From NCBI RefSeq assembly GCF_000364165.2, contig NZ_CP097810.1:1178001-1242000 (forward strand): DNA of 64,000 bases. Direction: 5' to 3'. This document shows, piece by piece, positions 55,678-63,599 of the stretch. The notes beneath the pieces are model-generated. The model was not told where the DNA came from and did no database searches. It saw only the letters and a list, made by a program, of their open reading frames with translations. Position 1 is the stretch's first letter. Every line of letters begins with the position of its first letter. The DNA comes from Clostridium sp. MD294. Lineage in GTDB: Bacteria > Bacillota > Clostridia > Lachnospirales > Anaerotignaceae. The position numbers and the translations under genes were made by a program.

Positions 55678-57301
55678 TGTTATTCACCTCTATTTCATTT
55701 AATAATTCATCAAAATAAAATATGACATCTACAGCACCATTTGGAGAAACTTCCACTCTTTTAATGAATTTATCGGCAAACTGTTTTGTGATTTCTGAAA
55801 TTTGTTCTGATTGAAAGACTTCTTTTAATTTCAAAATATTTTCTATTTTTTGGTTGTTATATTGTTGTATTTCTTCTAAACAAGTGGTTTCAGACAACAA
55901 ATTTTCAATTTCACTTTGATAATTTTCTCTCATCTCCTTATATTCTGATTGTGTGATTACTCCATCAACAAGACTTTCATATAATGTTTGTAAATACAAT
56001 CTTTTTTCATTCATTTGCATTTCTAATTCAGCTTGTTGTTGTTTCCATAAATTTATTTTTTTCTGCATAAATTGTATTTGCTGTTGTAAGGAATGTTCTT
56101 GTTCTAAAAACCAATTTCTTTTTTTATGAAATAGAAAAATGATTTTTTCAAACAAATCTTTTTGTTTTATGAAAACACCCTCACAACTACCTTTTTTAAT
56201 ACGATAATTTGTAATACAACGAAAAAGATATTCTTTTTTGGAATTTCTATAATAATGTAAGTTTCTTTCGCAGCATTGACAAAAAACCTTTCCTTTTAAA
56301 ATATTTTCTTCATAAGGAACTTTATTTTGAAATTTACTTTTTTTCGCTATTTCAGCACGACATTGCTGTGCTTTTTCAAAAGTTTCTTTTGATATAATTG
56401 CTTCATGCGTATTTTTTACAACAATCCAATCTTTTTTATCTGTTCTTACTTGTTTATTTCCAATTTTAGTTGATTTTCCCTGTACCATATCGCCTGTATA
56501 AATTTCACTTTTTATAATTTTAGCAATCGTAAATGTATTCCAGTAACCTTGCCCAATTAACTTTTTGCTTGAAATCAACCCTTTCTCTTTACCATAAAAA
56601 CCAGGTGTTAAAATATTTGCTTCATTTAATAAAATAGCTATCTTATCATAAGAAATTCCTTCCAATACCCACTGAAAAATTTGTTTTACAACATTTGCTG
56701 CTTCTTCATCAACAATTAGTTTGTGACAATCATTAGGAGATTTTTTATAACCATAAGGTGCTTTATCTCCTATAAATTTGCCTGCTCTCATATCTCTTGC
56801 AGCTTGTTCTCTTATTTTTTTGCTGGTATCTAGTGCATAAGACTCATTTATCATATTCAGCACTGGAAGTAATATATTACCACTGTCTTCTTTTTCTGTA
56901 TCAAAATTTTCATTTAATGCGATAAAACGTACATGATAAGCTGGAAAATAACTTTGTATGTAATAGCCTGTATCAATATAATTTCTTCCCAAACGGGAAA
57001 GGTCTTTTACAATGACACATTTTATTTTACCTGCTTCTATATTTTGTAGCATTTCTTGAAATGCAGGACGTTCAAAGTTTGTACCTGTTTTTCCGTTGTC
57101 AATATATGTCTTTACTACTTGAAATTCTGGATTGACTGCTACAAAATTTCTTAGCAGCATTTGTTGATGTTCAATGGAATTTCCTCTATTTTTGTTATCC
57201 TCAACAGACAATCGAATATAAAAAGCAGTATTAATTGTAAAATTTGATTTTGAAACAGTAATTTTATTTAAAGTATCATTTTTTCTGCTTTTTCTAGCCA
57301 T
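55670..57301 (-). CDS. Large serine recombinase, second of three
   Basis: This 543-residue protein has AFYIRLSVEDNKNRGNSIEHQ (catalytic Ser), VIVKDLSRLGRNYIDTGYY, a recombinase domain with GYWNTFTIAKIIKSEIYTGDMVQGK, a zinc ribbon (VFCQCCERNLHYY...SCEGVF) and a long coiled coil. It starts one base after the first recombinase's stop. Probably works with its neighbours. Confidence 0.94.
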   Translation of the reverse strand: MARKSRKNDTLNKITVSKSNFTINTAFYIRLSVEDNKNRGNSIEHQQMLLRNFVAVNPEFQVVKTYIDNGKTGTNFERPAFQEMLQNIEAGKIKCVIVKDLSRLGRNYIDTGYYIQSYFPAYHVRFIALNENFDTEKEDSGNILLPVLNMINESYALDTSKKIREQAARDMRAGKFIGDKAPYGYKKSPNDCHKLIVDEEAANVVKQIFQWVLEGISYDKIAILLNEANILTPGFYGKEKGLISSKKLIGQGYWNTFTIAKIIKSEIYTGDMVQGKSTKIGNKQVRTDKKDWIVVKNTHEAIISKETFEKAQQCRAEIAKKSKFQNKVPYEENILKGKVFCQCCERNLHYYRNSKKEYLFRCITNYRIKKGSCEGVFIKQKDLFEKIIFLFHKKRNWFLEQEHSLQQQIQFMQKKINLWKQQQAELEMQMNEKRLYLQTLYESLVDGVITQSEYKEMRENYQSEIENLLSETTCLEEIQQYNNQKIENILKLKEVFQSEQISEITKQFADKFIKRVEVSPNGAVDVIFYFDELLNEIEVNNIE

Positions 57302-57302
57302 G

Positions 57303-58904
57303 TCAAATAACCTCCTTTTGAGAATGGAACATTTTTATTGTTTCTTCATATTCCGATTGATAACGGAACGTAATTTCAATTTGTTTTTTTTCAAAAATTT
57401 TTACAGATTGTATGAGCTGAATCACTGCATTTCTATCTAATTCTGTAATATTTGAAAATTTCTTAAAATGTTCTATCCATTCTTTTCGGTTGTGCCACAG
57501 CTCCTTTTCTAATTTTTCATTTAAAGCAGAAATTTCTTTTTTTACTGTTTCTAACTTTGTTGTATATTCCTCCTTTAACATTCTGTAATCTTGTTTTGGT
57601 AAAATTCCCTTAATGTAGTTTTCATATAAGGAAGACTGAAACGTTTTTAATTCTTCTGCTACTTGCTCTTTTTGTACAATTTCATTTCCATATTTTTGTG
57701 CAATTTTTTGGTTCATTCTTTCTTTTTCTATGTTGTTGAGTAATTTCTCCAATGAAATCACACTACTGATATGCTTTTTGACACTTTCTAAAACACAAGC
57801 AATCAAGTTGTCCTCTTTTATCATATGAGAAGAAGTGCAGCCTTTTTTACCCGTTGGACAATAATAATAAAAATATTTTTTATCTTTGTAAGTAACACTT
57901 TTTCTTGTCATGCGATTTCCACAATCGGCACAAATCAGTAAACCTGAAAACAAATATACGCTTTCTTTATGAGGTGCTGTTTTGGTATCCAAAAGAAGAA
58001 TACTTTGTACTAAATCAAACTCCTGTTTTGAAATGATTGCTTCGTGGGTATTTTTTACATAAATCCATTCTTCTTTTGGCTTTTGAATAATGTTTTTTAA
58101 TTTGTAATTGTATGTTGTTTTTTTGCCTTGTACCATTGTTCCTGTATAAATTTCATTTTTTAATATTCTTAATACCGCTTTTGCCGACCATTTTGCATTT
58201 TCTGTTGCAGCATATCCGCCTTTTGCATAAGCATATCCGTTTTGTTTTTTATACATCACAGGAGAAAGGACACCTTTTTCATTGAGAATATCGGCGATTT
58301 TTGCTGCACTCATGCCATCTAATTTCATTTTAAAAATATCTTTGATAATTGGTGCTGTTTGTTCATCAACTACAAGTTGATTTTTATTTTCTTTTGACTT
58401 TTGATAGCCATAAGGCGTAAAAGAAGCTACATACAGCCCTTCTTTTCTTTTTTGCTCCAAAACACTTCTGATTTTTTTAGAAATATCTTGACTGTAAGCG
58501 TCATTGATAATCGTTTTTAATGAAACATCTAAACCAGTACAGTTTTCTTTTAAAGTATCAATATTGTCATTGATGGCAATAAATCTGACACCAAGTGAGG
58601 GTAATATTTGTCGCAAATATTTTCCTGTTTGTATGTAATCTCTGCCAAATCTTGATAAATCTTTTACAATAATGCAATTTACTTTTTCCGCTCTGATGTC
58701 CTCCATCATTTCCTGAAATGCTGGTCTGTCGAACAAAACACCTGTATAACCATCGTCCACTTTCTCAGAAACAATTTCAATATCCGAATGTCTTTTTACA
58801 AAATCTCTAATGAGAGCCTTTTGATTAGAAATGCTGTTGCTTTCGTTGTCTTTTTCATTGGTGTAGGAAAGTCTTGTATAGCTGATTGCTTTATATTTTG
58901 ACAT
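57303..58904 (-). CDS. Large serine recombinase, first of three
   Basis: This 533-residue protein has SYTRLSYTNEKDNESNSISNQ (catalytic Ser), VDDGYTGVLFDRPAFQEMM, IVKDLSRFGRDYIQTGKYL, a recombinase domain, a zinc ribbon (LICADCGNRM...YYCPTGKKGC) and a coiled coil. It heads the operon. Its leader contains an AATTTAC/GTAAATT hairpin (58924-58948) just before an inverted-repeat end sequence. Confidence 0.95.
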   Translation of the reverse strand: MSKYKAISYTRLSYTNEKDNESNSISNQKALIRDFVKRHSDIEIVSEKVDDGYTGVLFDRPAFQEMMEDIRAEKVNCIIVKDLSRFGRDYIQTGKYLRQILPSLGVRFIAINDNIDTLKENCTGLDVSLKTIINDAYSQDISKKIRSVLEQKRKEGLYVASFTPYGYQKSKENKNQLVVDEQTAPIIKDIFKMKLDGMSAAKIADILNEKGVLSPVMYKKQNGYAYAKGGYAATENAKWSAKAVLRILKNEIYTGTMVQGKKTTYNYKLKNIIQKPKEEWIYVKNTHEAIISKQEFDLVQSILLLDTKTAPHKESVYLFSGLLICADCGNRMTRKSVTYKDKKYFYYYCPTGKKGCTSSHMIKEDNLIACVLESVKKHISSVISLEKLLNNIEKERMNQKIAQKYGNEIVQKEQVAEELKTFQSSLYENYIKGILPKQDYRMLKEEYTTKLETVKKEISALNEKLEKELWHNRKEWIEHFKKFSNITELDRNAVIQLIQSVKIFEKKQIEITFRYQSEYEETIKMFHSQKEVI

Positions 58905-58946
58905 AAAAAAATCACTCCTTAAAAATTTACAGACTTCTCCCGTAAA

Positions 58947-58961
58947 TTCAAGAGTGATACC
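58947..58961. repeat. Left arm of a distant inverted repeat
   Basis: TTCAAGAGTGATACC here and the complement of GGTATCACTTGAA at 59749-59761 share TTCAAG...TGATACC, with a two-base gap, in opposite orientation. They flank the DUF6870-like gene. Meaning is unknown. Confidence 0.4.
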
Positions 58962-59039
58962 ATTTCTCTTTATTCAGTTTATACCTTTTTCCAATGCTAG
59001 TATATCACACTTTTTAAAAGAAGTCTACTACAAAATTGA

Positions 59040-59255
59040 TTACAATAATATTCCTTTCAAACAATCCTCCAATGATAAGCCATTCTCTGAAAATTTAGAT
59101 ATGACAACATATTTCCCACATTTAAAACAATAAGGATTTTTAATTTGTCGTACATAATCTTTTATTCTTTCCTCTTTAGGTAAATTTTTGTTGATAACAA
59201 CATCTCTAATATCTACTAATTTATCTCTGTCAATTATTTTTTGCTTACTTTTCAT
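59040..59255 (-). CDS. Small DUF6870-like mobile-element protein
   Basis: This 71-residue protein has DIRDVVINKNLPKEERIKDYVRQIKNPYCFKCGKYVVISKFSENGLSLEDCL. The DPxLPKxERxxDFxRQIxNPYxxKxGxxVV pattern is what I recall for DUF6870, common next to recombinase genes in clostridial elements. CFKC may bind metal. Function is unknown. Start follows GGAGCGA. Confidence 0.72.
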   Translation of the reverse strand: MKSKQKIIDRDKLVDIRDVVINKNLPKEERIKDYVRQIKNPYCFKCGKYVVISKFSENGLSLEDCLKGILL

Positions 59256-59807
59256 AATTAAATCGCTCCTCCATTATTTTTATATTTTTTTAATAGAAAA
59301 GATAAAACACTTAAAAAATGCCCACTTAAATTAAAAAATGTCCTATCCTTTCTATTAAAATTTCTGTCAGACTGCAACACTACAGTCTGACAGAAATATG
59401 CTTTAATGTATTTTAAAAATTTTTTCTTTTGTACTGTATTCTAATATAACAGGATTATATTGCTTGCCCACTCCCCAGTACGGAATATACAAATTGCTTC
59501 TAAAAGCTGTCACAAATACCACCGATACGTATATAACACAGTTGACAAGTCTGCACACGATATTCGCAGTATCCCTCATTTACGATGTAAGGTACATAAC
59601 AGTGACTTTCTAAAATTTATGAAATCGCTCCAATACTTTTTATCCTTTCCTTTTTATTGTATTATCATGGCAAGTTTGCATTCATACTAGAAATCATTTG
59701 TATACTGATATGAATAGTTCTCTATTGTTTTTCAAGGTACAGTAAAAAGGTATCACTTGAAACCCTCTTACTATATAGGTAACTTCTTGCCTTTTTTTAC
59801 CCCCATT
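59256..59807. other. Non-coding stretch with a perfect palindrome
   Basis: About 550 bases with no convincing gene. TTTCTGTCAGACTG (59361-59374) and CAGTCTGACAGAAA (59383-59396) form a perfect 14-bp stem with an 8-base loop. On the minus strand it is followed by TTTTAATAG and may end the sigma-like gene's transcript. The right arm of the GTGATACC inverted repeat is at 59749-59761. Confidence 0.6.
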
Positions 59808-60197
59808 TTAAAAAAATTTTTTTAACTTTTTTTCAACACTTACAACGGAATTGATAACACGGCTAACTCCGCACTTTTCCATTTTTGCAATTTCCGTATA
59901 GCTGTAACCACAAATGCGGTTTAAGTAAAATCTTCTTTGTTGTGTTTGTGTGCAAGTGCTTACAATTTTTTGGATTTCTTTTAATCGTTCTCTATTGACG
60001 CAGTAGTCCTCCAAATTTTCAGCTACTCTTTTCTGATGTACTATGTAATCACTCAATTCTCTATCATCAATATGTTTTCTTCTTTCGTATCTTTGGTGTT
60101 CTTGTTCTTTGCTTTCTTCCTGCAAAACTGCATACACTTCTTCTGATACTTCAACAGTAATTATTTTTCCATTACCATCTTTGATTTCAATTTTCAT
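59808..60197 (-). CDS. Sigma-70 region 4-like DNA-binding protein
   Basis: I chose ATG 60197 after GGAGGG (MKIEIKDGNGKIITVEVSEEVYAVL), giving 129 residues; the longer frame is not supported. The N-terminal half resembles small element-encoded regulators and the C-terminal half a sigma region 4 HTH (TQTQQRRFYLNRICGYSYTEIAKMEKCGVSRVINSVVSVEKKLKKFF). Genes of this type are usual neighbours of recombinases in Firmicute elements. No region 2 is present, so it is not a full sigma factor. Confidence 0.82.
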   Translation of the reverse strand: MKIEIKDGNGKIITVEVSEEVYAVLQEESKEQEHQRYERRKHIDDRELSDYIVHQKRVAENLEDYCVNRERLKEIQKIVSTCTQTQQRRFYLNRICGYSYTEIAKMEKCGVSRVINSVVSVEKKLKKFF

Positions 60198-60271
60198 TCT
60201 CGTACCCTCCAAATTTTGAATTTTTTCTGAACTCAAATTTGTATAGGTGGAGAACGACAGTGTTTTTTTAA

Positions 60272-60314
60272 TAAAAAAAAAGACAGGTAAAGCATAAAAT
60301 TTACTTGTCTTTTG
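60272..60314 (-). terminator. Terminator of the agr operon
   Basis: On the minus strand AAAAGACAAGTAAA pairs with TTTACCTGTCTTTT around an 8-base loop, with one G-U pair, and runs into a long T tract. It lies 300 bases after the last gene of the operon. Confidence 0.8.
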
Positions 60315-60611
60315 TTTTTACTTCTGTTTTTATTAAAGTAAATATAGTTTATTCTTTTTATTTGACACATTTTGATATAATATATATTTTATAATCCATA
60401 AAATTGCGTTAATATTATAAAAAACAATTTATTTTTAATATAAAAAAACAATTATTTTTAATAATTTCGATTTATTTTATATAATATACCATATATTGTG
60501 AAAGAATATAATTTTTTTATAATTTGTGACAATAAAATACAAAAAAATAGAATAGTAATTTATACTATTCTACTTAATTTTTTCATAATATTATTTTTTA
60601 CTTTACTTAAA
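60315..60611. other. AT-rich spacer between the agr operon and its terminator
   Basis: About 300 bases, extremely AT-rich, with no credible gene. A long 3' untranslated region is possible. Confidence 0.5.
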
Positions 60612-60827
60612 TTATTTTATATTTTGAATGATAAAATCTATAACTTCTTCATAAGTTGGCATTTCTCCTTTTCTTGGAATAGTATCTTGAAACGCTTTTT
60701 GTTCTGTTGTAGGATTTTTAAAAGCGGTTTCAATAGCTATTTTCATTTCTTGTTTTACTTTTCTATCAGAAGTGTTGTACTCTAATGCTAGTTCTTTACA
60801 AACAATATCAAATTTTCTTTTTGACAT
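60612..60827 (-). CDS. Small Spo0A C-terminal-domain-like protein in the agr operon
   Basis: This 71-residue protein is MSKRKFDIVCKELALEYNTSDRKVKQEMKIAIETAF, then EQKAFQDTIPRKGEMPTYEEVIDFI. The second half resembles the Spo0A effector domain end. It is paralogous to the 37753 protein. It starts 28 bases after the agrD-like gene, after AAAGGAGA, and so is probably cotranscribed. Possible role: DNA-binding output of the quorum system, which is inference. Confidence 0.68.
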   Translation of the reverse strand: MSKRKFDIVCKELALEYNTSDRKVKQEMKIAIETAFKNPTTEQKAFQDTIPRKGEMPTYEEVIDFIIQNIK

Positions 60828-60855
60828 ATTTATATCATATCTCCTTTTATTTTTA

Positions 60856-61086
60856 TCATTTGTTTAAAAATCGAAATAAAAAAGTCCCATTATTTGATTT
60901 AATTTTTTCCAGTGCAATATCTGATATTTCATCACAATCCCTATGCCAAAAAGGGCGAACACTTCTTGTTATAGCTAAATTAGTAGACAAATATATTAAG
61001 AACATAACGCCATATATTTGTACTGCGGTTTTTATGTGCAGCATAATGTTTTTTTGCTGCATTTTTTCTTTTAATCTTTTAAACAT
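60856..61086 (-). CDS. agrD: AgrD-like autoinducer propeptide candidate
   Basis: I chose ATG 61086 after AAGGAG; 76 residues, overlapping the end of agrB. It has an amphipathic basic N-terminus (MFKRLKEKMQQKNIMLHI), a hydrophobic helix (YGVMFLIYLSTNLAI), then RPFWHRDCDEISDIALEKIK and a C-terminal tail. The only cysteine, followed by four residues (DEIS), could form the ring. Position is that of agrD, but the acidic ring and long tail differ from classic AgrD, so the call rests mainly on context. Confidence 0.5.
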   Translation of the reverse strand: MFKRLKEKMQQKNIMLHIKTAVQIYGVMFLIYLSTNLAITRSVRPFWHRDCDEISDIALEKIKSNNGTFLFRFLNK

Positions 61087-61670
61087 TCTAACCACTCCTT
61101 TTCAAAAATTTTATAAGTAAATGGTAATATATTGATTGTTTGAGATATGATTGCAATTAAAATAATATTAGCATATACTGTTTTATGAAATATTTGTAAT
61201 ACAGTAGAAACAGCAATTAATATCATCAATATCAATATAGTCATTGCTTTTAATGGAATATATTGTTTTGCTCCAATTGGTCTTGGCTTCATACCTGCTG
61301 GTGCATATTTCAATAACAACAAAAAACATATTATATATGTGGCTATTCTTACAACATGATATATATTGATATGTAATGCGAAATAAGTACCTCCTATATA
61401 AATTAGAAAACCCCATGCTGCACAACTTATATCATGAGAAAGGTGAATACCAAAAGAATACATTCTTAGTGCACCATAAGCACACATACAAACAATAACT
61501 GGAAATAACATATTCATCCAATAAGCAATTAAAAATAATAAAACTGTTTTAGGTAAATTCAAAAGCAATATTTCTACACCATTTTTCACTGCAATACATT
61601 GCTGAGGTGTTTTATTTTCTAATCCTTCTATAAAAAAATTAGATATTTTATCAATGATTATTTTTATCAT
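61071..61670 (-). CDS. agrB: AgrB-type autoinducer-processing membrane protease
   Basis: This 199-residue protein from ATG 61670 (after GGAGGTG) has about five to six membrane helices and the AgrB signatures: the active-site histidine in YSFGIHLSH, the cysteine in DISCAAWGF, and KYAPAGMKPRPIGAKQ. AgrB cuts the propeptide and closes the thiolactone. The start overlaps the end of agrC; agrD follows overlapping. Family assignment is firm. Confidence 0.92.
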   Translation of the reverse strand: MIKIIIDKISNFFIEGLENKTPQQCIAVKNGVEILLLNLPKTVLLFLIAYWMNMLFPVIVCMCAYGALRMYSFGIHLSHDISCAAWGFLIYIGGTYFALHINIYHVVRIATYIICFLLLLKYAPAGMKPRPIGAKQYIPLKAMTILILMILIAVSTVLQIFHKTVYANIILIAIISQTINILPFTYKIFEKEWLECLKD

Positions 61671-62898
61671 AAACACCTCCAATTTCTACCATTTGAATAT
61701 ACACTTCATCAATTATATTTGTTGCAATATTTACATTGGGATATTTCCCTACGATTTCTTTAGCAATGTGTAATCCTTTCCCAAAAGATTGTTTTTGTAT
61801 CTTTACATGATTTGAATGAAGCGAATTACTAATTTTAAAAATCAATTTGTCCTGCATTTTTGTAATGAGTATATGAATCAATCCATTTTTTTGATTTGCG
61901 GTTTCTTCTAAAGCATTTTCTATATAAATATTTAATATTTTAAATAAATCTATCTCATTCATACCTATATTTAATATAGGTTGGTCTAACTCTAATTTAA
62001 AATCAATGTGATATTGTTCTGCATCAGAAGCACATTGCAAAAGTAAATCTTTTAATAAGGGGTTGCTAACAAAACGAATCATTTCTTTTGTTTTTTGTTC
62101 TGAAAGAGATTTTTGAACAGGAAGTATATTTTTTTCTAATGCTGATTTAAAACTTTCTATATCATTTGTTTCTAAATATTTATTACAATATTTTAACAGT
62201 CTAACAAAATAATGTTTTAATCTTATAATTTCATCAAAACGATTTTTTTCTATTTTATAAAATTGATTTTTTAGTTCATAGTCATAGCATATCGTTTCTA
62301 GTTTTTTAATATAACATACTGCAATATATAAGCCAACAATACAAATAACAAAGAAAATGCAAATAACAGCATAGTTTTCTTGTTTTATATCATATAGTAA
62401 TATAGGCAATAACAATGTAGTAAAAATGAAAAAACACATTAGAAAAATATTGATTATAATAATTCCTTTTCTACTTTTTAATTCTGTCTGTAAAATACGA
62501 CCATTTTGATGTTTTATCAGGAATACACTTGATAGTAATAGTACACATATGTAGTATGTATTATAAGCAATAGAATGATAATATTCTGTTACTTTATGAA
62601 AGCACAAAAATAATATGCTACCAAAAAATAATATATCTATAACAAATAAATTGAAAATAAATAATACAGATAAAATACTTTTTTGAAGTTCCTTTCTTTT
62701 TTGATACATCAATAAAACCATAATAGGTATCATGCAGTATAATGATAAAAAGGCATAATGATAGAAAAAGAAATTAAGAAATAGGTCTATGCCAAAACAG
62801 GAAATAAAAACAGCTCTTTTTTTAATGTCATAATGAGAAAAAAATATACTTAGAACAACCGCTTGCACGAAACAATTTATTGCTGTGGTTTTATCCAT
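61651..62898 (-). CDS. agrC: AgrC-type sensor histidine kinase (GHKL)
   Basis: From ATG 62898 (after AAGGAG) the 415-residue protein has about six N-terminal membrane helices for peptide sensing, a coiled linker, a phosphoacceptor region RLKHYFVRLLKYCNKYL and a GHKL ATPase domain. That domain has an N-box NIYIENALEE and a G-box SFGKGLHIAKEIV. It overlaps agrA by 22 bases. It should respond to the AgrD-derived peptide. Confidence 0.9.
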   Translation of the reverse strand: MDKTTAINCFVQAVVLSIFFSHYDIKKRAVFISCFGIDLFLNFFFYHYAFLSLYCMIPIMVLLMYQKRKELQKSILSVLFIFNLFVIDILFFGSILFLCFHKVTEYYHSIAYNTYYICVLLLSSVFLIKHQNGRILQTELKSRKGIIIINIFLMCFFIFTTLLLPILLYDIKQENYAVICIFFVICIVGLYIAVCYIKKLETICYDYELKNQFYKIEKNRFDEIIRLKHYFVRLLKYCNKYLETNDIESFKSALEKNILPVQKSLSEQKTKEMIRFVSNPLLKDLLLQCASDAEQYHIDFKLELDQPILNIGMNEIDLFKILNIYIENALEETANQKNGLIHILITKMQDKLIFKISNSLHSNHVKIQKQSFGKGLHIAKEIVGKYPNVNIATNIIDEVYIQMVEIGGVYDKNNH

Positions 62899-63599
62899 TG
62901 TTCTAACTCCTTTTTGTGTAAGTAGGAATAGTAGCAAACTCTGTTATTTTCTAAAAATATCTGTTTTGTTTGAATATCAATTCGTTTGATTTTATGCTTG
63001 TTTACAATATAACTTGCATGACAACGTAAAAATCTATCATCTAATGTTTTCATCACTTTAACTAAACTACCCATAAATGTAATCATGCCATTACTATACT
63101 CTAAACATATCTTTTTACTATTCTTTAATCTTTCAAAAAAGTAAATGTCTTGATATAAAATGCGATTATGCCCTAACATATGATTGTAGCAATAAAAAGA
63201 ATTTTTAGAAAAATCCATCATAATAGATTGTAATGTTTGAAACAATTCTGTTTTAAAATGTTTTTTAGATTTATAAATAACGTTATATGCGATAAGTTTC
63301 AATTCTGTGTTGTACTTTATATATTCAGTATACATTGTCATAAATATGATTTTATCTCTTGGGTTTTTTTCATGAATTGTCTTTGCTAATGAAATACCCT
63401 CTGTTTCATTATCAATTAAAATGTCTAACAGAAAAATAGCGGAACTGCTTTTTTGCAATATAAAATTTTTTATTAAAAATGGGTCATCTGATACCAATTT
63501 TATAAAAAAATCCGTAGCATAAATTTTGTTAAATTCATCAATTAGCCTTTTACAAAGCATTTGCATTTTGTGATTATCCTCAAATATAACGATATTCAT
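62877..63599 (-). CDS. agrA: AgrA-type response regulator (REC-LytTR)
   Basis: This 240-residue protein has a receiver domain with acidic pair IFEDN, phosphoacceptor Asp in FLLDILI (about 59), MTMYTEY and a lysine near 112. The C-terminal LytTR DNA-binding domain has IYFFERLKNSKKICLEY, VMKTLDDRFLRCHASYIVNKHKIKRID. Its ATG overlaps the stop of the upstream XRE gene by one base. It is first of the Agr genes, an order reversed from staphylococcal agrBDCA. Confidence 0.92.
   Translation of the reverse strand: MNIVIFEDNHKMQMLCKRLIDEFNKIYATDFFIKLVSDDPFLIKNFILQKSSSAIFLLDILIDNETEGISLAKTIHEKNPRDKIIFMTMYTEYIKYNTELKLIAYNVIYKSKKHFKTELFQTLQSIMMDFSKNSFYCYNHMLGHNRILYQDIYFFERLKNSKKICLEYSNGMITFMGSLVKVMKTLDDRFLRCHASYIVNKHKIKRIDIQTKQIFLENNRVCYYSYLHKKELEQWIKPQQ

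Noticed and set aside
59460-59690. 76-codon plus-strand ORF
   Set aside because: No ribosome binding site, no recognisable domain, opposite to the direction of neighbours; looks like chance.
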